Positions 41,263 to 49,371 of a stretch of 64,000 nt of DNA are shown here, one piece after another. Every line of letters begins with the position of its first letter. Positions within the stretch are counted from its first letter, which is position 1. The notes beneath the pieces were generated by a model. It saw only the letters and a list, made by a program, of their open reading frames with translations. It was not told where the DNA came from and did no database searches. Source of the DNA: JBAOHV01 sp963714875 (GTDB lineage Bacteria; Actinomycetota; Acidimicrobiia; Acidimicrobiales; Microtrichaceae); contig CAVQQI010000007.1 in NCBI GenBank assembly GCA_963714875.1, forward strand, positions 1-64,000. The letters run 5' to 3'. A program made the translations under genes and the position numbers.

Positions 41263-43631
41263 CGCGCGATCTCCGTGCGGGTGGCAGCGACGGCGCAGGC
41301 CTCGGGCGTCGCCCGACGCCACCGGAGGAACTCGTCGGGGGCCATCGCCTCGCCGAACAGCCGGCCGCGCGCGCTGGTCACACCCAGCTCGTGCAGGTAG
41401 GTCGCCTGGAACTCCTCCTCGATGCCGTCGGCGGACAGCTCGAGACCCAGGTCGGCGGCCAGACCCGCGACCGCGGTCACGATGATCGTGTCGTTGCGCC
41501 GACGGCCGAGGCCGTGCACGAACGAGCTGTCGATCCGGATCGAGCTGGCGGGGTAGTGGCTCAGCCGCAGCAGGGAGCTGGGGCCCGTGCCGAAGGCCTC
41601 GACGGTGACGTGCACGCCCAGCTGCCGCAGCCCGGCGATGACCTCCAACGCGGCGTCGTCGACCACGGTCTCCTCGGTGACGTCGATCCGCAGTCCGGGC
41701 GCACCCGAGGAGGACCGGGCGACGCAGTCGATGATGGCCTCGGTGAGCGCAGGGTGCACCAGCTCCTCACAGCTCAGGCTGGTGCCCACCCACAGTGGCT
41801 GGTCGAGTCCCTCGGAGACCGAACCAGGACCGGGCCGCAGCGCCACCGCGATCTCCTCGAACAGGACGCCGGCGATCATCGGCAGCAGTCCGCCCTCGAC
41901 CGCGATCGGCCCGATCGTGTCCGGTCCCAGCAGGCCGTGCTCCTCGGAACGCCAGTAGGCGCCCACGGTCGTGCCGACGACCCGCCTGGTCGCCAGGTCC
42001 ACCACGGGCTGGTGGCGCACCTCCAGCTCGCCGCGTTCGTCGGCGTGCTGCAGTCCCTGTCGGAGACGGCGCTCGTGCTCGGCCCGCTGGGCCAGCCACG
42101 GGCTGTAGGGCACCCAACGGCCCCGTCCCAGTTCCTTGGCCCGGTACAGCGCCAGGTCCGCCCGGCGGATCAGCTCGGCAGCGGCGTTGTTCCCCGGCTC
42201 GGGGTCGGGTGCGTCGCCGACCAGCGTGGCGACCCCGATGCTGACGCTGGCGTCCAGCTCGTGGTCCTCGACCTCGACCGGTGTCGCGAAGGTGTGGGTC
42301 AGAGCGCCCGCGAGACGCTCGGCGGTGGTGCCATCCGCGTTGTCGAGGACGGCCACGAACTCGTCGCCGCCGACCCGGTAGGCGTGTGGGCCGAGCACGT
42401 CGGCGACCCGCTGCGCAGCAGCGACCAGCATCCCGTCGCCGACGCCGTGCCCGAGCGCGTCGTTGAAGCGCTTGAAGTGGTCCACGTCGACGAACGCCAG
42501 CGAGATCGGCGTGCGCTCGTCGACCGCGGTCCTGTCGCGAACGGCGAGCAGGGTGTGCAGGCGTTCCTCGAACGCGAGGCGGTTGCCGAGTCCGGTCAGA
42601 CGGTCGGTCCGGGCCTCGTGGTACAGCAGGTCGGCGGACTCCCGCAATGACCGCCCGAGTCGACGTTGCTCCGCTCCCAGCTGCACCAGGCGGACCAGTG
42701 CCAGTCCCACGGCGCTCGTCCCGACGATCAGCGACGGCACCGGGGTGCTGTCGACGTTCTCGTGCACGGTGATGGCCATCAGGGTGACGACGGTGGCCAC
42801 CTCGGGCGGGGCCAGCCAACGATGGCCCCGGTCGCTGCCACGCCGCCGATGGACGCGAGCCGGCCCTCCGAGGCGGAGCGCTGCAGCGGCGCTGAGCGAG
42901 AACCCGCAGATGAACACCGCGTCGGCAACGCGCGACGTGGTCGGGTAGCCGGTGCCGGGTGCTGCGTAGAGCAGCAGGCCGACGCTCGAGCACATCAACG
43001 CGCCGGCAGCGAGGCCGACCTCGCCGCTGCGATCAGGACGGCAGCGGGCCACCGCGGACGCAGCCACCAGCAACGTGGCCAGCACGATCGCCTCGAAGAC
43101 GTCGACCGTCGGCAGCCCCGGCAGGGTCCGACCGTCCGCCAGGGTGTCGACCGGGGTCACCCACACGAGGGTCATGGTCGCGAGTCCGAGGATCGCTGAA
43201 TCGACCAGCCGGATGCGTCCCGAACGTGACGGGGATGCCGGCAGGGCGGCGATGCCGCCCGCAGCGGTCACCAGGGCGAGTGCGTAGAGGACGTCGACCG
43301 CCGTCTGGGTCTCGGTGGTGCCGGTCGTGAGCATGCTGGTCGACCACACCACCGTGCCGAGGGTGCCGAACAGCGCCGCGAGGCCCAGTGCTCCCCATGC
43401 GACGCGCCGTCGACCCTGCTGGCGGGCGGCGGCACGGAGCAACAACACGGTGCCGACGGCCTGGACCACGGCGTTCGCGGCGGTCTGCACCAGTTCGGTC
43501 GATGTCGGTGCGAACTCGATGCCCAGCAGCGGCAGCCCGAGCGTCCACGCCAGTGACGCCGCCACGACAGCGCCGATGGCGAGCGCGATCATCCCCGGGC
43601 GGGGTCGCAGGTCTGACTCGGCGACGGACAC
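41259..43631 (-). CDS. Membrane GGDEF protein with degenerate EAL domain
   Basis: About 790 residues with nine or ten membrane helices, GGDEF intact (RVGGDEF near 419-425), and an EAL-type domain in which the key residues are lost: EAL becomes GAY (557-559), the Asn of NLS is Ser (SLSCEEL), DDFG is EAFG, and the Lys of KMD is Arg (RIDSSF). It can likely make or sense c-di-GMP but not cleave it. It is coupled by ATGA to the intact protein at 38953. The GTG at 43631 (GGGGA upstream) is my choice; a GTG at 43676 is possible. Confidence 0.85.
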   Translation of the reverse strand: MSVAESDLRPRPGMIALAIGAVVAASLAWTLGLPLLGIEFAPTSTELVQTAANAVVQAVGTVLLLRAAARQQGRRRVAWGALGLAALFGTLGTVVWSTSMLTTGTTETQTAVDVLYALALVTAAGGIAALPASPSRSGRIRLVDSAILGLATMTLVWVTPVDTLADGRTLPGLPTVDVFEAIVLATLLVAASAVARCRPDRSGEVGLAAGALMCSSVGLLLYAAPGTGYPTTSRVADAVFICGFSLSAAAALRLGGPARVHRRRGSDRGHRWLAPPEVATVVTLMAITVHENVDSTPVPSLIVGTSAVGLALVRLVQLGAEQRRLGRSLRESADLLYHEARTDRLTGLGNRLAFEERLHTLLAVRDRTAVDERTPISLAFVDVDHFKRFNDALGHGVGDGMLVAAAQRVADVLGPHAYRVGGDEFVAVLDNADGTTAERLAGALTHTFATPVEVEDHELDASVSIGVATLVGDAPDPEPGNNAAAELIRRADLALYRAKELGRGRWVPYSPWLAQRAEHERRLRQGLQHADERGELEVRHQPVVDLATRRVVGTTVGAYWRSEEHGLLGPDTIGPIAVEGGLLPMIAGVLFEEIAVALRPGPGSVSEGLDQPLWVGTSLSCEELVHPALTEAIIDCVARSSSGAPGLRIDVTEETVVDDAALEVIAGLRQLGVHVTVEAFGTGPSSLLRLSHYPASSIRIDSSFVHGLGRRRNDTIIVTAVAGLAADLGLELSADGIEEEFQATYLHELGVTSARGRLFGEAMAPDEFLRWRRATPEACAVAATRTEIAR

Positions 43632-43723
43632 TGTTCCCCATCGGCGGTCACGCCCGGCTCCTGAACGATTCAGCACGTGCCCGCGTCGGTCGTGGAGGGC
43701 CGGGAGTGCGCTGCCTGCAACGG

Positions 43724-43742
43724 ATCTGACGGCCCGTCAGAT
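43724..43742. promoter_or_regulatory. Palindromic operator, acyl-CoA dehydrogenase copy
   Basis: ATCTGACG-GCC-CGTCAGAT is a perfect inverted repeat (one more matching base on each side) 48 bases upstream of the GTG at 43791. Matching sites at 30233 and 36195. Confidence 0.75.
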
Positions 43743-43790
43743 CTCGCGGCAGACTGAGCAGATGTTGCCGACCGTGAGGGGAGCAGTGCT

Positions 43791-44966
43791 GTGGACCTGA
43801 CCTGGAGCGACTCCGAGGAGGCCTTCCGGGCCGAGGCGCGGGGGTGGCTCGAGTCGCACGTGCCGACGCCCGCTCTGCCCTCGGGCGACACCGCAGCGGG
43901 GTTCGCCGCGCACCTGGAATGGGAACGGGCGCTGCACGCGGACCGTTGGGCGGTCGTGTCCTGGCCAGAGGCCTACGGCGGGCGTGCCGCGTCGGTGTGG
44001 GAATGGCTGATCTTCGAAGAGGAGTACTACCGGGTCGGCGGACCCCAGCGGGTGACGCAGAACGGCATCTTCCTGCTCGCACCCACCATCTTCGAGTTCG
44101 GCACCCCGGCGCAGCAGGACCACTACCTGCCCCGCATGTCGGCTGCCGAGGACCTGTGGTGCCAGGGATGGTCCGAGCCCAACGCCGGCTCCGATCTGGC
44201 CAGCGTGCGCTCCAAGGCGACACGCGACGACGCCGCAGGCGGATGGCTGCTGTCGGGCCAGAAGACCTGGACGACCCGAGGGGCGTTCTGCAACTACCTG
44301 TTCGGGCTGTTCCGCACCGACCCGGCGTCGGAGCGGCACAAGGGCCTGACCTACTTCATGGTGCCGCTCGATGCGGACGGTGTGACGGTGCGCGGCTTCG
44401 GCCGGCTCGACGGCGACGAGGGCTTCGCCGAGGTGTTCTTCGACGACGTGTTCATCCCCGATGACGACGCCACGACCGCCACGATGCTGCACGGCGGCAT
44501 CCTCGGCGAGGTCGACCAGGGATGGGGCGTGGCCATGGCGACCACATCGTCCGAGCGGGGTCTCACGTTGCGGTCCCCGGGGCGGTTCCAGGCGACCGCA
44601 CAGCGGCTGGTCGCACTGGCGGCCGAGCGGTCCCGCAGCGGTGGGCTCAGCGAGGTGATGGCCGACGCGGTGGTCGATGCCTGGATCGACGCCGAGGCGT
44701 ACTCGCTGTTCACACTGGGCGACGTGACCGACATCGTCGACGGACGATCGGGCGGTGCGCGTTCGTCGTACAACAAGATCTTCTGGTCCGAGCTGGACGT
44801 GCGGCTCCACGAGGTCGCCCTCGACCTGCTGGGTCCCGACGCCGAGTTGGACGGCCCCTGGATGAAGGGCTTCCAGTTCGCCCTGTCGGGTCCGATCTAC
44901 GCCGGCACCAACGAGATCCAACGCAACATCGTCGCCGAGCGCGTGCTCGGGCTGCCGCGCAAGTGA
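43791..44966 (+). CDS. Acyl-CoA dehydrogenase, FadE31-like
   Basis: A 391-residue flavoenzyme of the acyl-CoA dehydrogenase fold: WPEAYGGR, FEEEYYRVG, GWSEPNAGSDLASV for FAD/acyl contacts, GQKTWTTRGAF, KGLTYFMVPL and the C-terminal IYAGTNEIQRNIVAERVLG. In ordinary members the catalytic Glu precedes GT (YEGT); here it is Ala, as in one subunit of steroid-type alpha2beta2 dehydrogenases. The overall pattern is like mycobacterial FadE31, of the C/D-ring pathway. GAGGGGAG precedes the GTG. A probable partner subunit follows at 45040. Confidence 0.85.
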   Translation: MDLTWSDSEEAFRAEARGWLESHVPTPALPSGDTAAGFAAHLEWERALHADRWAVVSWPEAYGGRAASVWEWLIFEEEYYRVGGPQRVTQNGIFLLAPTIFEFGTPAQQDHYLPRMSAAEDLWCQGWSEPNAGSDLASVRSKATRDDAAGGWLLSGQKTWTTRGAFCNYLFGLFRTDPASERHKGLTYFMVPLDADGVTVRGFGRLDGDEGFAEVFFDDVFIPDDDATTATMLHGGILGEVDQGWGVAMATTSSERGLTLRSPGRFQATAQRLVALAAERSRSGGLSEVMADAVVDAWIDAEAYSLFTLGDVTDIVDGRSGGARSSYNKIFWSELDVRLHEVALDLLGPDAELDGPWMKGFQFALSGPIYAGTNEIQRNIVAERVLGLPRK

Positions 44967-45039
44967 GCGCGCGAGCAGATGCGCACATGCCGACACGACC
45001 GACTGCCCGAGTGAACGCCCGAAGCGGAGGGACGCAGCT

Positions 45040-46119
45040 GTGAGATTCGCGTTGACCGACGAACAGATCGAGTTCCGCGACGCGGTGCGTGGACTGCTGG
45101 CCGACACCTGTGGACCCGACGACGTGCGGTCGGCGTGGGCCGACCCGGTCGCCGCGGGTGGCGGTCCCGGCGGCGGCAACGGCCGGGTGCCCGCTGCATG
45201 GTCGGCCCTGGGCCAGATGGGGGTGCTGGGCATCTGCGTGCCCGAGGCGCACGGCGGTCTGGGGATGACCGACGAGGACCTGGTCCCGCTGCTGGTCGAG
45301 GCCGGTCGAGCGGGTCTGCCCGACCCGGTGTCATCGACCGCCGGCGTGGCGGCAGCGCTGTTGCGCGACCATGCGGCGGCCGGCGTCGCTGCGGAGTGGC
45401 TGCCGCGGATCGCAGCCGGTGAGGTCGCGGTCGGAGTGGGCTTCGGCCCCGGCGCCGACGGCGGGGGCGCGCCCACGGTGGCTGCGGCGTCGTCGGTCGA
45501 CGTGTTCATGCTGTTCGACCGTGGCGAGGTGCACCTGGTGGAGCCGTCGCACGTGCAGCTGCGGCCGCTCGACTCGGTCGACGGGGCACGCCATCTGGCC
45601 TCGGTCGACTGGACGCCCGACACCGCCACCCTGGTCGTCGGTTCGGGCGGCGCGGCCACCGACGCCGGGTTCGTCGCGACGAACGCCGCGTTCGACCGCG
45701 CAGCGCTCGGACTGGCGGCGATGCTCGTCGGCCTGGGGCAGCGCATGCTGGACATGACGGTGGCCTATGCATCCGAACGTCAGCAGTTCGGTGTGCCGAT
45801 CGGCAGCTTCCAAGCGGTCAAGCACCACCTGGCCGACGCGTCGCTCGACGTCGAGTTCGCACTCCCGCTGGTGCTGCGGGCTGCCAACTCGCTGGCATCG
45901 GACGACCCCGAGGCGTCGGTGCACGTGTCGATGGCCAAGGCGAAGGCGTCCGAGGCCGCCAAGCACGCAGCGGCAGCGTCGCTGCAGGTGCACGGCGCCA
46001 TCGGCTACACCGTCGAGTGCGACCTGCACCTCTACATGAAGCGTGCCTGGTCGCTCGCGGTGCGCTGCGGCGACGCCGAGTTCCACCGCCGGCGGATCCG
46101 GCCCAGCCTCATCGGCTGA
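45040..46119 (+). CDS. Acyl-CoA dehydrogenase, FadE32-like partner
   Basis: This 359-residue protein has the second-subunit pattern: MRFALTDEQIEFRDAVRGLLAD, LGICVPEAHGGLGM, a divergent middle with weak FAD motifs, VAYASERQQFGVPIGSFQAVKHHLAD and a C-terminal HGAIGYTVECDLHLYMKRAW. The Arg-Gln-Phe-Gly patch that contacts FAD is kept. With the preceding gene it would form a heterotetramer of the FadE31-FadE32 kind, acting on a ring-derived steroid acyl-CoA. GTG start with GCGGAGGGA upstream, 73 bases after the partner. Confidence 0.82.
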   Translation: MRFALTDEQIEFRDAVRGLLADTCGPDDVRSAWADPVAAGGGPGGGNGRVPAAWSALGQMGVLGICVPEAHGGLGMTDEDLVPLLVEAGRAGLPDPVSSTAGVAAALLRDHAAAGVAAEWLPRIAAGEVAVGVGFGPGADGGGAPTVAAASSVDVFMLFDRGEVHLVEPSHVQLRPLDSVDGARHLASVDWTPDTATLVVGSGGAATDAGFVATNAAFDRAALGLAAMLVGLGQRMLDMTVAYASERQQFGVPIGSFQAVKHHLADASLDVEFALPLVLRAANSLASDDPEASVHVSMAKAKASEAAKHAAAASLQVHGAIGYTVECDLHLYMKRAWSLAVRCGDAEFHRRRIRPSLIG

Positions 46120-46131
46120 TCGTCGGGCCCC

Positions 46132-46569
46132 GTGCGTGCGTTGGTCCAACGAGTGCATCGGGCGGCGGTGCGCGTCGATGGTGAGGTCGTCGGCGAGATC
46201 GGTGAGGGGCTCTGCGTGCTGGTCGGGGTGACACACGACGACGACGTGTCGATCGCCCGGCGAATGGCCGACAAGCTCTGGAACCTGCGGGTCTTCGACG
46301 ACGAGGAGCACCAGATGGGCTGCTCGGTCGCGGACGGCTCGGGGCAGGTGCTGGTGGTGAGCCAGTTCACCCTCTACGGCGACACCCGCAAGGGTCGGCG
46401 TCCGTCGTGGACCGCTGCAGCGCGTCCGGAACAGGCCGAACCGCTGGTCGACGAGGTGGTGTCGGCGCTCCGCTCACTGGGCGCGATGGTGCAGACGGGC
46501 CGTTTCGGGGCCGACATGGCGTTGGAGCTGGTCAACGACGGGCCCGTCACCGTCATGGTCGAGATGTGA
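46132..46569 (+). CDS. dtd: D-aminoacyl-tRNA deacylase
   Basis: A 145-residue proofreading enzyme that cleaves D-amino acids from tRNA. It begins MRALVQRVHRAAVRVDGEVVGEIG and carries the two active-site motifs SQFTLYGDTRKGRRPSW and NDGPVTVMVEM (with the Gly-cisPro-type loop of the family, here Gly-Pro). Length and start match the family. The GTG start, 12 bases after the acyl-CoA dehydrogenase stop, suggests co-transcription with it. No Shine-Dalgarno sequence is clear. Confidence 0.95.
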   Translation: MRALVQRVHRAAVRVDGEVVGEIGEGLCVLVGVTHDDDVSIARRMADKLWNLRVFDDEEHQMGCSVADGSGQVLVVSQFTLYGDTRKGRRPSWTAAARPEQAEPLVDEVVSALRSLGAMVQTGRFGADMALELVNDGPVTVMVEM

Positions 46570-46611
46570 ACGCTGTTTGACGCGGCGGCCGGCGCTGGAG
46601 AGCATGAGGGC

Positions 46612-47049
46612 ATGCGCGCACTGGTCATCCACGAGAGTCTCACCGGCAACACGCGTGAGGCCGCCGAACGCATCGTCGACGAACTGCGACGCGAGGGGTG
46701 GGAAGCGACCGAGTGCAGCTCGGCCGAGGTCGACCTGCCGGCCCTGCAGGCAGCTGATGTGCTGGTGGTCGGCAGCTGGGTCGACGGGCTGTTCTTCTTC
46801 GGTCAGCGGCCGGGCGGCGCTGGCAAGCTGGCGAAGCTGCCGCTGCTGGGCAACAAGCCCACCTACGTCTACGTCACCTTCGCCCTGGACCCTGGCAAGA
46901 CGCTCGCCAAGCTGACCGCAGTGATCGAGGAACGAGACGGCGATGTGGTCGGTGGCATGACGATCCGCCGCAATGCACTCGCCGAGGGCAGCGTGGAGTT
47001 CGCCCGGCGTGTGGTCGACGCTGCCCGCGACGACGTCGTCAGCACCTGA
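46612..47049 (+). CDS. Flavodoxin family protein
   Basis: A 145-residue flavodoxin-like domain. The phosphate-binding loop of FMN is HESLTGNTREAAERI at 8-22, and VGSWVDGLFFF and VTFALDPGK are the isoalloxazine-contact loops. It is the size of a single-domain electron carrier or flavodoxin-type reductase. Redox partner unknown. It begins 42 bases after dtd. A hairpin follows. Confidence 0.82.
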   Translation: MRALVIHESLTGNTREAAERIVDELRREGWEATECSSAEVDLPALQAADVLVVGSWVDGLFFFGQRPGGAGKLAKLPLLGNKPTYVYVTFALDPGKTLAKLTAVIEERDGDVVGGMTIRRNALAEGSVEFARRVVDAARDDVVST

Positions 47050-47054
47050 TCCGC

Positions 47055-47076
47055 CCGTCCGGCGCTCCCCGGACGG
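47055..47076. terminator. Terminator hairpin after the flavodoxin gene
   Basis: CCGTCCGG-CGCTCC-CCGGACGG forms an eight-base stem, five bases after the stop, between convergent frames. Confidence 0.6.
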
Positions 47077-47101
47077 CCTGCTGCGCCCGCTGGTCCAGCG
47101 C

Positions 47102-47305
47102 TCAGCCGGCTCGACGGTGTGCGTCCTCTGCTCCATCGGTGTCACTGCGCACCGCGCCGCCCGGCCGGTCACAGACCCACTGCGACCAGCGCCCGTTGAC
47201 GAGTGCACGGAACGGGTGGCGACCGGTCGGATCGCGCCGGTAGTCCCGGCCGAGCTGGTCCGAGAACCGTTCGACCGGCATGTCGTCGTCAGTTGCCTGC
47301 TGCAC
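47102..47305 (-). CDS. Small hypothetical protein
   Basis: A 67-residue open frame with a GTG start and GAGGGA five bases upstream. The product is hydrophilic, with RDYRRDPTGRHPFRALVNGRWSQWV in the middle and one Cys. It is the only plausible gene in 47050-47512. A start at 47281 (ATG) would leave 59 residues. No family is recognised; coding status rests on the ribosome binding site and lack of any competing frame. Confidence 0.45.
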   Translation of the reverse strand: MQQATDDDMPVERFSDQLGRDYRRDPTGRHPFRALVNGRWSQWVCDRPGGAVRSDTDGAEDAHRRAG

Positions 47306-47512
47306 GCTGTTCCCTCACCCTGAACCCTGCTCGGAAAGGTAGTGCCTGGGGCTGCGCCCCGGCGACGTGACCCGGTGCGAGACTGCGCCGATGGCACCCG
47401 GCGACGACTCCGGCGCAGCACCTGACGCGACGCCTGCGGGGGTGTCGCCGCACTGGCGGCGCTGGCGGGCGAGCTCGCGGCCGCGGCGGACTCCCTGGCG
47501 GGGCGGCCGTTC

Positions 47513-48178
47513 GTGGTCGGGATCGTCGGGTCGGTCGCGGTCGGGAAGACGACGTTCGCCCGGCACCTGGCCGAGCTGATGGCGGTCGCGCGGGGTCGCT
47601 CGGTCGAGGTGGTGTCGACCGACGCGTTCCTGCTGCCCAACTCGGTGCTGGAACCGTTGGGCGGCGCCATGATCAAGGGGACGCCGCAGAGCTACGACTG
47701 GGCTGCGCTGGACGGCTTCCTGCGTGGAGCGGCCGACGGGGCGGCGGAGCTGCGCCTGCCGGTCTACTCACACGAGATCTTCGACGTGGTGCCCGGCGAG
47801 GAGCAGGTGCTGACGACGCCCGAGGTGTTGGTGGTGGAGGGGCTGAACCTGCTGCAGCGGCCGCCGGAGGCACCGCTCGACGTCTCGACGCACCTGGACC
47901 GGTCGATCTACCTGCACGCGCCGGCGCCGGTGATCGAGGAGTGGTTCGTCGAGCGGTTCATGGCGCTCACCCGCCACGCTGCCGCGACACCCGGCGACTT
48001 CTACTCGGTCTTCGCGGAGATGGACGAGGACGAGGTGGAGGCGGTCGCCGTGTGGACCTGGAGCGAGATCAACGCCCCCAACCTGCGGCTGCACATCGAG
48101 CCCACACGACTGCGCGCCGACCTGGTGGTCCACCACGGCGCCGACCACTCGATCGAGCGCATCGAACGCCAGCACTGA
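47513..48178 (+). CDS. coaA: Type I pantothenate kinase-like P-loop kinase, N-terminus short
   Basis: A PRK-type kinase. P-loop GSVAVGKTTFA lies at 6-16, then VVSTDAFLLPN, GTPQSYDWAALDGFL, PVYSHEIFDVVPGEEQ, LVVEGLNLLQ and NLRLHIEPTRLRADLVVHHGADHS, which match CoaA. From this GTG the protein has 221 residues, about 90 fewer than usual CoaA, and its first strand starts at the start codon. An ATG at 47391 opens a frame (MAPGDDSGAAPDATPAG) that would join if one G were added to the GGGGG near 47437; then the protein gains about 40 residues. It phosphorylates pantothenate in CoA synthesis; a uridine-kinase-like substrate is possible. Confidence 0.75.
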   Translation: MVGIVGSVAVGKTTFARHLAELMAVARGRSVEVVSTDAFLLPNSVLEPLGGAMIKGTPQSYDWAALDGFLRGAADGAAELRLPVYSHEIFDVVPGEEQVLTTPEVLVVEGLNLLQRPPEAPLDVSTHLDRSIYLHAPAPVIEEWFVERFMALTRHAAATPGDFYSVFAEMDEDEVEAVAVWTWSEINAPNLRLHIEPTRLRADLVVHHGADHSIERIERQH

Positions 48179-48235
48179 GCGGATCAGGCGGCGACCGCAT
48201 TCGTTGCGCCGGTCCGGTCACGGCGAAGATGTGGC

Positions 48236-49369
48236 GTGCATCCGGTCCACGTCACCCCTCACCCCTCGCCACTGCCCGACGACCAGCGACAGCAGATCCT
48301 GGACGCACCGGTGTTCGGTGAGGCCTTCACCGACCACATGGTGGTCATGGCATGGCGTGACGGTGCGTGGGGGCCACTCCGGGTGCAGCCGTTCGGGCCG
48401 CTCGCACTCAGCCCTGCGACCCTGGCGTTGCACTACGGCCAATCGATCTTCGAAGCGCTCAAGGCCTATGCGCTGGCCGACGGGTCGGTCGGGCTGTTCC
48501 GTGTCGACCGCAACGCGCAGCGAATGGACGCGACGGCTCGTCGGATCGCCATGCCCCGGTTGCCCGACGGGGTCTTCCGGCAGGCGTGCGAGCTGCTGGT
48601 CGACGCGGATCGCGACTGGGTGCCGACTGCGGACGGCTCGGCGTTGTACGTGCGGCCGTTCATGTTCGGCTCCGAGGCCCACCTGTCGGTCCGGCCCGCC
48701 ACCGAGTACCTGTTCGTCGTGATCGGGTCGCCGGTGGCGTCGTACTTCGGCCCGCAGCTCGGTGCGATCACCGTCGCGGTCGAGCGGGCCGACGTGCGTG
48801 CCGCCCCGGGTGGCACCGGGGATGCCAAGTTCGCCGGCAACTACGCGGCGGGGTTCGCCGCGCACGGCCGCGCGGGTGCTGCGGGGTACGACCAGGTGCT
48901 GTGGCTCGACGCGGCGGAGCATCGCTGGGTCGAGGAGCTGAACGCCATGAACGTGGTGTTCGTGTGGCGCCGCGAGGGTCGCACCGTGGTGACCACGCCA
49001 CCGCTGACCGGCACGATCCTGCCGGGCGTCACCCGTGAGTCCCTGCTGGCGCTCATCGGCGATGCCATCGACGCGGGCGACGGGGCGGACCCGGGCATCG
49101 ACGCGGTCACCGTCGAGCCGACCTCGATCGACCAGATCCGGGCCGGCGTCGCCGATGGCTCGCTGCGCGAGATGTTCGCGTGCGGAACCGCAGCGGTCAT
49201 CGCCCCGATCGGGCACCTGGTCGACGGCGCGGACCGGTGGACCCTCGGCGACGGTCAGCCGGGTGCGGTGACCATGGAGCTGCGGCGGCGGCTGTTGGAC
49301 GTGCAGTACGGCCGCGGCGAGGACCGCCACGGGTGGGTGACCACGGTGCCCAGCCCGGCGGCGACCTGA
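48236..49369 (+). CDS. ilvE: Branched-chain amino acid aminotransferase
   Basis: A fold-type IV PLP enzyme of 377 residues: FGEAFTDHMVVMAW, LHYGQSIFEALKAY, RMDATARRIAMP, then the PLP-Lys in GDAKFAGNYAAG (Lys198), VEELNAMNVVFVW and the C-terminal GTAAVIAPIGHL. It catalyses the last step of Leu, Ile and Val synthesis using glutamate. Length agrees with the bacterial BCAT II group. GTG start without an obvious Shine-Dalgarno sequence. It stands 57 bases after the kinase and is convergent with the aminoacylase. Confidence 0.94.
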   Translation: MHPVHVTPHPSPLPDDQRQQILDAPVFGEAFTDHMVVMAWRDGAWGPLRVQPFGPLALSPATLALHYGQSIFEALKAYALADGSVGLFRVDRNAQRMDATARRIAMPRLPDGVFRQACELLVDADRDWVPTADGSALYVRPFMFGSEAHLSVRPATEYLFVVIGSPVASYFGPQLGAITVAVERADVRAAPGGTGDAKFAGNYAAGFAAHGRAGAAGYDQVLWLDAAEHRWVEELNAMNVVFVWRREGRTVVTTPPLTGTILPGVTRESLLALIGDAIDAGDGADPGIDAVTVEPTSIDQIRAGVADGSLREMFACGTAAVIAPIGHLVDGADRWTLGDGQPGAVTMELRRRLLDVQYGRGEDRHGWVTTVPSPAAT

Positions 49370-49371
49370 GG

